Below are positions 6,397-13,300 of a stretch of DNA of 15,393 nucleotides, one piece after another (the stretch's first letter is position 1; every line of letters starts with the position of its first letter). Below the pieces are notes generated by a model that was not told the DNA's origin, searched no databases, and saw nothing but the letters and a program-made list of their open reading frames with translations. The translations under genes were made by a program, and so were the position numbers. The DNA comes from CAYMUC01 sp964393535 (GTDB lineage Bacteria; Actinomycetota; Acidimicrobiia; Acidimicrobiales; Ilumatobacteraceae), in the NCBI GenBank assembly GCA_964393535.1, contig CAYMUC010000074.1:1-15393 (forward strand). Direction: 5' to 3'.

Positions 6397-6754
6397 ATCG
6401 GAGGTGGTTCACATAGCCAAGCGCACGATCTCACTCAGCCGCCCAAGTGCCGATGCGCTCGCTGTGTTGGGCCAGCAGATCCACGAGGCTCGCCTCGACA
6501 AGGGGTGGACAGTGGTCGACACCGCCGGTCGTTTGGGTGTGGACCCTCGTACGGTGCGAGCCATCGAACAGGGTTCGCCGACGGTCACGATCGGCACGGT
6601 GTTCAACGCAGCGTTCCTGCTCGGTGTGAACCTGTTCGGTCTCGACGCGCAGGCCTTGGCCGAAGCCCGCCGACGTGGCGAGGTCACCCTTGCGTTGCTG
6701 CCCCAAAGGGTGCGGCCGATGAGACGGGACCGGTTCGATGGCATCGACTTCTGA
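6392..6754 (+). CDS. hipB: HipB-like XRE-family antitoxin / transcriptional regulator
   Basis: This 120-residue protein has a Cro/C1-type helix-turn-helix at about residues 25-75: LGQQIHEARLDKGWTVVDTA, then GRLGVDPRTVRAIEQG, the scaffold and recognition helices, and TVFNAAFLLGVNLF. HipB dimers bind operators and also hold HipA in an inactive complex. The next gene starts 17 bases before this one ends, giving tight translational coupling with hipA. The start is taken as GTG 6392, ten bases after a TATAAC box and without a Shine-Dalgarno site, so the mRNA has at most a few leader bases. GTG 6404 is an alternative. The C-terminal ~30 residues are basic (RRRGEV, RVRPMRRDR) and might contact HipA or DNA. 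Confidence 0.85.
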   Translation: MRSEVVHIAKRTISLSRPSADALAVLGQQIHEARLDKGWTVVDTAGRLGVDPRTVRAIEQGSPTVTIGTVFNAAFLLGVNLFGLDAQALAEARRRGEVTLALLPQRVRPMRRDRFDGIDF

Positions 6755-8039
6755 CCGACCCCGCAGGGCGTATGTGTGGGTGTGGCTTCCAGGGAACACC
6801 GAGCCGGTGCTTGCAGGCGCGCTGGAAGCGAGAAGGCCCCGAGGTAAGCGATCGCGGTCGGTGACGGGTGGTGGGCCGTTCGATTTCGCCTACAGCCCTT
6901 CGTATCTCGAACGCCCCGATGCCCTCAGCCTGTACGCGCCTGAGTTGCCACTGGTGAGGGGATGGCAGGAGCCCGCCGATGAACGGTCGATGGCGGGATG
7001 CCTGCGCGACGGGAGCCCTGACTCGTGGGGCCAGCGTGTCATCGACAATCGACTGTTGGCCGCACAGGGGTCCGCCACCAACGACGTCGAGATCGACGAT
7101 CTGACCTATCTGTTGGAGTCCGGCTCGAACCGGATCGGGGCGTTGGACTTCCAGACCAGCAGTACCGACTACGTCCCTCGTCAGACCACAGCGACACTCG
7201 ACGAACTGCATCGTGCCGCACAGGCTTTGGAGAACGGCACGCTGACGCCTGAGTTGGCGGTGGCGCTCATCGAAGGCACCGCCGTGGGCGGCGCGCGACC
7301 CAAAGTGCTCGTCGCTGGCGACAGCGGCCGTGAGTACATCGCCAAGTTGTCGCTGTCGTCGGACCCATACCCAGTGGTGAAGGCCGAGGCGCTCGGCATG
7401 GACCTCGCTCGTCGTGTGGGGGTACCTGTGCCTCACACCGACATCGTTCGGTCGTTGGGTCGCGATGTCCTGCTCGTGGAGCGTTTCGATCGGCCAGGCG
7501 ACGGGACTCGACGGATGATGGTGTCGGCCTTGACGTTGCTCGGCTTTTCCGACTTTCTCGGCGCCCGTTGGTCCAGTTACCCCGAAGTGCTCGACAGACT
7601 CCACCAACTCGCACCCCCAGGGGTCGGCAGCCTGGGTCGGGCACTGCTCGAGCGGATCATCCTGAACGTCCTGATCGGCAACACCGACGACCACGCCCGC
7701 AACCATGCGGTGTTCTGGGACGGCCGACACGCGGAACTCACCCCGGCCTATGACCTGTGCCCACAGTTGCGAAACGGTCGTGAGGCGAACCAGGCGATGG
7801 ACATCGGCCGCGCAGCGTCGTCGATGGTGCAGGGGGCCAGGGCCAGCAATCGTTCGACCGTGGTATCGGCTGCAGCCGACTACGGCGTCACGCCGACCGA
7901 GGCCGCCGCTGCCTTCGACCGTCAGGTCGACATCATTCGTAGCGAGTGGGATGACGCTGTCGAGGCTGCCCGACTGACCCGACGAGAGGCGGCCCTTCTC
8001 TACAAGCGCCAGGTGTTGAACGACTATGCGCTGTCCTGA
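6738..8039 (+). CDS. hipA: HipA-like serine/threonine kinase toxin
   Basis: This 433-residue HipA family kinase in Escherichia coli phosphorylates the glutamyl-tRNA synthetase GltX, stopping translation and causing persistence. The N-terminal part has the usual beta-rich subdomain and CLRDGSPDSWGQRVI, the family's DxxPDxWG-like segment. A glycine-rich phosphate loop follows, VGGARPK at 183-189. The probable ATP-binding lysine is Lys203 (YIAKLS). The catalytic motif is GNTDDHARN, with Asp317 as base and Asn322 as metal ligand, and PAYDLCP has Asp339 as the second metal ligand. All key residues are present, so the enzyme should be active. It overlaps hipB by 17 bases and ends 15 bases from the opposing exporter gene. 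The cellular target cannot be told from sequence; HipA relatives also hit other tRNA synthetases. Confidence 0.9.
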   Translation: MASTSDRPRRAYVWVWLPGNTEPVLAGALEARRPRGKRSRSVTGGGPFDFAYSPSYLERPDALSLYAPELPLVRGWQEPADERSMAGCLRDGSPDSWGQRVIDNRLLAAQGSATNDVEIDDLTYLLESGSNRIGALDFQTSSTDYVPRQTTATLDELHRAAQALENGTLTPELAVALIEGTAVGGARPKVLVAGDSGREYIAKLSLSSDPYPVVKAEALGMDLARRVGVPVPHTDIVRSLGRDVLLVERFDRPGDGTRRMMVSALTLLGFSDFLGARWSSYPEVLDRLHQLAPPGVGSLGRALLERIILNVLIGNTDDHARNHAVFWDGRHAELTPAYDLCPQLRNGREANQAMDIGRAASSMVQGARASNRSTVVSAAADYGVTPTEAAAAFDRQVDIIRSEWDDAVEAARLTRREAALLYKRQVLNDYALS

Positions 8040-8054
8040 GGGATGGATCAGTGC

Positions 8055-9632
8055 TCAGCCGGCGTCGACGCCTCGCGCAGGGAGGAAGCGCAGCGCGGCG
8101 GCCGAGCCGATGAGCGCCACGATGGACACCACGAGGCAGGCCGTGCCGAAGCCGTGCATGAACGAGTCGCTGACCGCCTGCGCCACGCTGGCCTGCACGG
8201 CCTCGGGGCTCTGCTGGCTCACGGCATAGGCGGCGCCCACCGAATCCTTCGCCTGGTCGAACACCCCCTGGGGCAGTGCCTGCACCAGGCCGGGGATGCC
8301 GGTGAACAACTCGCCCAGGCGTGGCGAGTACAGGCTCACGAACACCGAACCGGTGACCGCCACACCCAACGTTCCGCCCACCTCACGGGACAGGTCGTTC
8401 ACCGCCGAACCCACACCGGCTTTGGCTCGGGGCAGGGAACCCATGACGGCCTCGGTGGCGGGTGAGGTGACCAGTGCCAAGCCGTTGGCCATGAGCAGCA
8501 TGGCGATGATGATGACGCCCCAGTAGGCGGCGTCGGCTTCGATGCGGCTCATGATGAAGAAGCCGACCGACATGTTGAACAGGCCCAGTGCCACCACCCG
8601 CGTGGTGCCCCAGCGCAGAGCTGCCCGTGCCGCCAGAGGGGCGGTGATGCCGGCACCCACGGCGAATGGCAGCGTGCGCAGTCCCGACTCGAGGGGGCTG
8701 TAGCCGCGCACGAACTGGAAGTACTGCGTCACCAGGAACGTGAACCCGAACAGGCTGAAGAAGGCGATGCCGATGGAGCCGGTCGCGGCGCTGAAGCGGG
8801 CGATGCGGAAGAACCGGACGTCGAGCAACGGGTCGGTGCGGCGTGACTCGAACCGGATGAACAACCCGAGTGCCAGGAGCGATACGGCGAAGCCCAGGTT
8901 GCTGTTGAGACTGCCCCAACCCCAGTGCGGCGACTCGATGACCGTGTACACCAACGCCCCCACGGCGACGATGGAGAACACCAGTCCCGGCACGTCGAAC
9001 GCGCCGCCGTGGTCACTGCGCGAGTCGGGTACGAGGAAGTGGCCGGCCACCAGGGCGATGGCCACGATGGGAATGTTCACGAGAAACATGGAGCCCCACC
9101 AGAAGTGCTCCAGCAGGAAGCCGCCGGTGACGGGTCCGAAGGCCACCGCCATACCCGAGACCGCCGACCACAGGCCGATGGCCTTGGCACGCTCGACCGG
9201 GTCGATGAACAGGTTGGTGATGATGGCCAACGTGGCGGGAAACACCAGTGCCGCACCTATACCCATGGCACCTCGCCAGGCGATGAGGCCACCGGCCGAG
9301 TCGGTGAAGGCGGCGAACCCGCTGAAGAGGGCGAACAGGATGAGGCCCACCTGCAGTACTCGCTTGCGGCCCAGGCGGTCGCCGAGCGCCCCGCCCGCCA
9401 GCAGCAGGCACGAGAACACCAGGGCGTACGAGTCGACGATCCACTGCAGCGAGGTGACCGAGGCGTCGAGTTCACGCTGCAAGGTGGGCAGGGCGACGTT
9501 CACGATGAGGTTGTCCACCACCACCATGAACACGCTGAGGCTGAGGACCGCCAGGACCCACCAGCGACGCTCGTAGGCGCGGCGGTGCACAGCCGACTGG
9601 AACTGGGGTGGCGACGACAATGACGACGACAT
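8055..9632 (-). CDS. MFS drug exporter, DHA2 (EmrB/QacA) family, 14 TM
   Basis: This 525-residue inner-membrane proton-driven exporter belongs to the DHA2 branch of the major facilitator superfamily. TM1 contains VFMVVVDNLIVNVALP with the membrane Asp40. SLQWIVDSYAL precedes TM2, and the loop TM2-TM3 carries motif A, GGALGDRLGRKR (80-91). VSGMAVAFGPVTGGFL matches the proline/glycine antiporter motif C in TM5. Late in the protein (about 405-420) VNDLSREVGGTLGVA is the DHA2 signature before TM13. The length and hydrophobic pattern fit 14 helices. The ATG at 9632 follows a TTGACA/TAGACA promoter by nine bases, so there is little leader. It is divergent from a TetR gene, the classic efflux-pump arrangement. 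Substrates are probably lipophilic drugs or an endogenous metabolite. Confidence 0.93.
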   Translation of the reverse strand: MSSSLSSPPQFQSAVHRRAYERRWWVLAVLSLSVFMVVVDNLIVNVALPTLQRELDASVTSLQWIVDSYALVFSCLLLAGGALGDRLGRKRVLQVGLILFALFSGFAAFTDSAGGLIAWRGAMGIGAALVFPATLAIITNLFIDPVERAKAIGLWSAVSGMAVAFGPVTGGFLLEHFWWGSMFLVNIPIVAIALVAGHFLVPDSRSDHGGAFDVPGLVFSIVAVGALVYTVIESPHWGWGSLNSNLGFAVSLLALGLFIRFESRRTDPLLDVRFFRIARFSAATGSIGIAFFSLFGFTFLVTQYFQFVRGYSPLESGLRTLPFAVGAGITAPLAARAALRWGTTRVVALGLFNMSVGFFIMSRIEADAAYWGVIIIAMLLMANGLALVTSPATEAVMGSLPRAKAGVGSAVNDLSREVGGTLGVAVTGSVFVSLYSPRLGELFTGIPGLVQALPQGVFDQAKDSVGAAYAVSQQSPEAVQASVAQAVSDSFMHGFGTACLVVSIVALIGSAAALRFLPARGVDAG

Positions 9633-9633
9633 A

Positions 9634-9670
9634 CTTGACAGTGTCTACTAGCGCGCTAGACGGTGTCAAG
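9634..9670. promoter_or_regulatory. Overlapping face-to-face promoters and TetR operator
   Basis: On the plus strand TTGACA (9635-9640), a 16-base spacer and TAGACG (9657-9662) precede the TetR gene. On the minus strand TTGACA (9669-9664), a 16-base spacer and TAGACA (9647-9642) precede the exporter gene. Both share the same DNA, and the spacer core is the perfect 12-base palindrome CTAGCGCGCTAG (9648-9659). A TetR dimer bound there would cover both promoters. The repeats CTTGACA / TGTCAAG at the outer edges are the two -35 boxes. Confidence 0.7.
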
Positions 9671-9685
9671 GCCTACGCTTCGATC

Positions 9686-10264
9686 ATGTCCGTGCAACGA
9701 GCAGTGCTGGACGCTGCACTGGAGATCATCGGCACCGAGGGCCCCGATGCCGTGTCCATGCGCGAGGTGGCCCGGCGAGCGGGCGTGAGCCATCAGGCGC
9801 CGTATCACCACTTCGGCGACCGTGCCGGCATCTTCGCCGCCATCGCGGCCGAGGGGTTCGGCGTGCTGGCCGACGAGATTCGCCAGGCCTTGGAACCTGC
9901 CGACCGCCCGGCGAGGCGGTGTTTTGCCGCCTACGTGCGTCTGGCTCGCCAGCATCCGGGGCACTTCCGGGTGATGTTCCGGTCCGACCTGGCCGGGATC
10001 GCGACCCACGAGGCCACCGGTGCTGCGGCCGAGGCCACCTTCACCGAGGTGCTGAACATGGTGGCCCGCACCGTGGGGCGCACTCTCGACGAAGCCCAGA
10101 CCTACACGTGGGCGACGCTGATGTGGTCGACGGCGCACGGCTTGGCCACGTTGCTGGTGGACGGGCCGCTACAGGCCCGCCTGCCCGAGGGCACGGACCT
10201 CGAACAGCACATCGCCGACGTGATCGAACTGATGAGCGCGATGGTGGACAGTCAGGCGCCGTAG
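9686..10264 (+). CDS. TetR-family transcriptional regulator
   Basis: This 192-residue repressor binds DNA through an N-terminal TetR helix-turn-helix: RAVLDAALEIIGTEGPDAV, then SMREVARRAGVSHQAPYHHF at residues 24-43, followed by the linker GDRAGIFAAIAAEGF. The C-terminal ~130 residues are helical (YVRLARQHPGHFRVMFRSDL, and ATLMWSTAHGLATLLVDGPL) and resemble the TetR_C ligand-binding/dimer domain with WxxxHGLAxL. The frame is open to 9608, but upstream residues overlap the promoter and are not TetR-like. The ATG at 9686 starts just before helix 1 and is chosen. It is divergent from the DHA2 exporter and very probably represses both genes until an exported compound binds. Confidence 0.92.
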   Translation: MSVQRAVLDAALEIIGTEGPDAVSMREVARRAGVSHQAPYHHFGDRAGIFAAIAAEGFGVLADEIRQALEPADRPARRCFAAYVRLARQHPGHFRVMFRSDLAGIATHEATGAAAEATFTEVLNMVARTVGRTLDEAQTYTWATLMWSTAHGLATLLVDGPLQARLPEGTDLEQHIADVIELMSAMVDSQAP

Positions 10265-10294
10265 CGCGTGAACGTTGTACTGACGAGTGCATGG

Positions 10295-10366
10295 ATCTTG
10301 TAGTGAAGGCTGCAGGAATCTTGTAGTCGCAGTCTGGTTTCCACTGCTGAACCTGCGCTGATCTTG
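10295..10366 (+). repeat. Direct repeats upstream of the DUF4011 helicase gene
   Basis: ATCTTGTAGT occurs at 10295-10304 and again at 10318-10327, 23 bases apart (about two helical turns). The first six bases ATCTTG occur a third time at 10361-10366. They lie in the 132-base spacer between the TetR stop and the next start and are candidate regulator sites. No strong -35/-10 pair or terminator was found here. Confidence 0.45.
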
Positions 10367-10385
10367 CGCATATCCGTGCTCTGAT

Positions 10386-10391
10386 AGGAAA
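10386..10391 (+). promoter_or_regulatory. Shine-Dalgarno site of the DUF4011 helicase gene
   Basis: AGGAAA lies five bases before the GTG at 10397 and decides that start over the later in-frame ATG at 10535. Confidence 0.6.
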
Positions 10392-10396
10392 GCGCC

Positions 10397-13300
10397 GTGG
10401 ATGAGACAGGACAAACCCCAGTCGAGGACGGTGAGCGTGCGGAGTCGAGCAGCGCTGAGGCGCTGACTGCCGAACAGGAGCAGCCTTCACCGGGACTTGG
10501 GGATCCTCTGATCGGCGGTGCGCAGGCCGCATCCATGGCGCCGGCACCGTGGACGGTGTCAGCCGTGGTGCAAGACCAGGTCTGCTACGCCCTGGCCGTC
10601 AACCGGCATCCCATCATCCACTCGCTGAAGATTGCCGGCGTTGCTCCGACTTCCAGTGGCCAACTCACTGTCAGCGTGAGTTCGGCGTGGGGGCGCGATG
10701 GTCGACCTCCGCTGATCGAGGCCGCCTTCACGGTTGACGCACCCAAGCCGAACCAGCTCGTGGAATTGTCGCCGGTGTCGTCGGTGAAGCTGGATGACAT
10801 TGCCATGGCCGAACTCGAGACCGCCTCAGATGCTGAGTTGACCATCACGGTCACAGATGGCACGCACGAGATCAGCCAGCGTCATGAGTTCCGCGTGTTC
10901 GCCCGGACCCAGTGGATCAACAGTCGCGGGATCAGGGAGTTGACAGCGGCGTTTGTGCAACCGAACCATCCCGACGTCACCGACATCCTCAGCGCTGCGT
11001 CGGACCGTCTGCGGCGTGCCGGACTGGACCCTTCGATGAGCGGGTACCAGCAGGCAGCCAGCGGTCAGCAGCACCGGATCGCCCAGGCGATCTATGAGGA
11101 ACTCTCCAGTCGGATCGATACCTACATCAACCCACCCGACGACTTCAACTCTCTGGGTCAGTTGCTGATGCCTCTGGACCAAGTGTTGGCCGAGCGGAAA
11201 GGCACGTGTATCGACCTCGCCTGTGCGTACGCCTCGTGCATCGAACGCGCCGGACTTCACCCTGTCATCGTCATGATCATGGGTCATGCGTTCCCTGGCT
11301 ATTTCGCCAACGAGGTACACGCCAGTCGCGCCTACGTAGACACCTGGGGCGAAGTCGTGAACTTGGTCGACTCCCAACTTCTGGTTTCCATGGAGTCGAC
11401 GCTCATGCCGCTTGACGCGAGTTGGGAGCAAGCGCTTGCGCAGGGGAGGGCGAACATCAACGAGGCGACCATGGAGGGCCTCATCGATGTCAGGCTGGCC
11501 CATCTTGAAGGGGTGAGGTCGCTGCCGTCGCGAGTGATCCGTAACGGTGAACTCGTGGTCGTGATCGACAACGGCCCCTCCAAGCCACCGGTCATCGAGC
11601 GTCGTGACCCGATCACACGCAAGTTGTTGCCCGATGTGGTGCCGGCTCGTGTGCAGCAGTGGAAGAACACGTTGCTGGACCTGTCGTTCCGCAACCGACT
11701 GTTGAACCTGAACACCACCCGTACCGGTCTGCGTCTGTTGCCGCCGGTGAACTTGCTGGGTCATCTCGAAGACCTCATGGCCAACGGCGACGCCGTTCAG
11801 GTGATCCCAGCGGACCTCCTGAACGCAGTACAGATGGGCAGTATCCCCGAAGGTAAGCAACGCATCGCCCAGAACCTGAACGACGAGTTCTTCTCGGAGG
11901 CGCTCAATCACGGTCGCACCTTGTTCAGCACTCTGGATTCGGGAACGTTCAAGACGCGGGCCCGTCGCCTCATCTCTGACGCCCGAGTGGCCGAGGAGGA
12001 CGGCGGGGCGAACAACTTGTACCTGACCATCGGCTCGGTGCAGTGGGGCGACGCCTACGGAGACTTCCATTCACCGGTGTTCCTGGTCCCCTTGCGAATG
12101 GCATTGGCTCGAGGTGACCGTGGCCTCGTGATGAAGGCCGACGAGCAGCAGTCCACGGTGCCCAACTACTGCCTCATCGAAGCACTGCGCGCACGTGAGC
12201 AACTGTCGTTGGCGTGGTTCGGCGACGACATGTCCGACGAGTTCGGTCTGGATGTGGACAAGGGTCTGAATGAACTGCGACGCGAGTTCCGTGAGCGTGG
12301 CCTTGACGCAAAGGGGTTCATCGTGAATCCCAGCGCCTCCATTGCGCTGCTGGACTTCAAGAAGTTCCGGCTGTGGAAGGACCTGAACGATCATTGGAAG
12401 GACTTCGCCAAGTCACCCCTGGTGAAGCACCTCATCGAGACACCACGCCTGAACTTCGTGGATGCTGCGGCGGCAACTCCTGCGCCGGCGGTTACCGATA
12501 CGTCCATCCTCACACCTCAGCCTGCTGACGGTTCGCAGACCCGTGCCATCGTGCGTGCCTTGGCTGGCCACTCGTTCGTTCTGGAAGGACCTCCCGGAAC
12601 CGGCAAGAGCCAGACCATCACCAACATGCTCGCCAACGCCATGCGCACTGGTAAGCGAGTGCTGTTCGTGGCCGAGAAGCAGGCGGCCCTGGGTGTGGTG
12701 CACGAACGCCTGCAGGCGGTGGGGCTGGGGCCGTACTGCCTGGAACTACATGACCGGGGCACCACACCCGAAGCGTTGAGGCAGCAGATGCGCACGGCAC
12801 TGGAACAGAATCCGACACTGGATCAACGCGGCTTCGACATGCTGGAGCAGGACTTCGCCGTGGCCGCAGGGCAACTGGATCAGTACCGCAGGGGAGTGCA
12901 CGAACCCGGTGAGGCCGGCTTCAGTTTCGCCACTGCCTATGAGGAGTTGACGCAGTTGGGCGCCGGCCCAGTGGCTGTGGTGCCGCGTGAGGCGATGAAG
13001 GTCGGTTTTGAACGCCTGGAGGGTCTCCGTAGGTCCCTGCTGGACGTCGACGATCTGGCCAGCGTGGCACGTGTTCGTCCTGATCACCCGTGGATGTTGG
13101 CGCGGGGGGTGCAGTTCGAGCAGTTGGACCGGGCTCGCCTGGCAGAGATCGTGAACGGTGTGCGGTCCGTCGTCGGTCCGTTGAAGGCGGCCGACGAGGG
13201 GTTCGCCGCCCTGTTGGCATCACCCACATCTCTGGAAGAACTGCGGCAACTCGCATCGCTACTGGCGGTGCAGACGCTGTGCGGCCCGGCTGTGAACAGC

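Noticed and set aside
8740..9576. Plus-strand open frames inside the exporter gene
   Set aside because: They show no recognisable domain and are fully covered by the DHA2 exporter on the other strand.
9608..9685. N-terminal extension of the TetR protein
   Set aside because: It would translate the promoter/operator region; the residues are Thr/Ser-rich and unlike TetR helix 1.
10826..12070. 414-residue minus-strand open frame, and similar ones at 14264-15226 and 6684-7730
   Set aside because: They lie opposite the DUF4011 helicase and hipA, both with conserved motifs. Long antisense frames are expected at this GC content.
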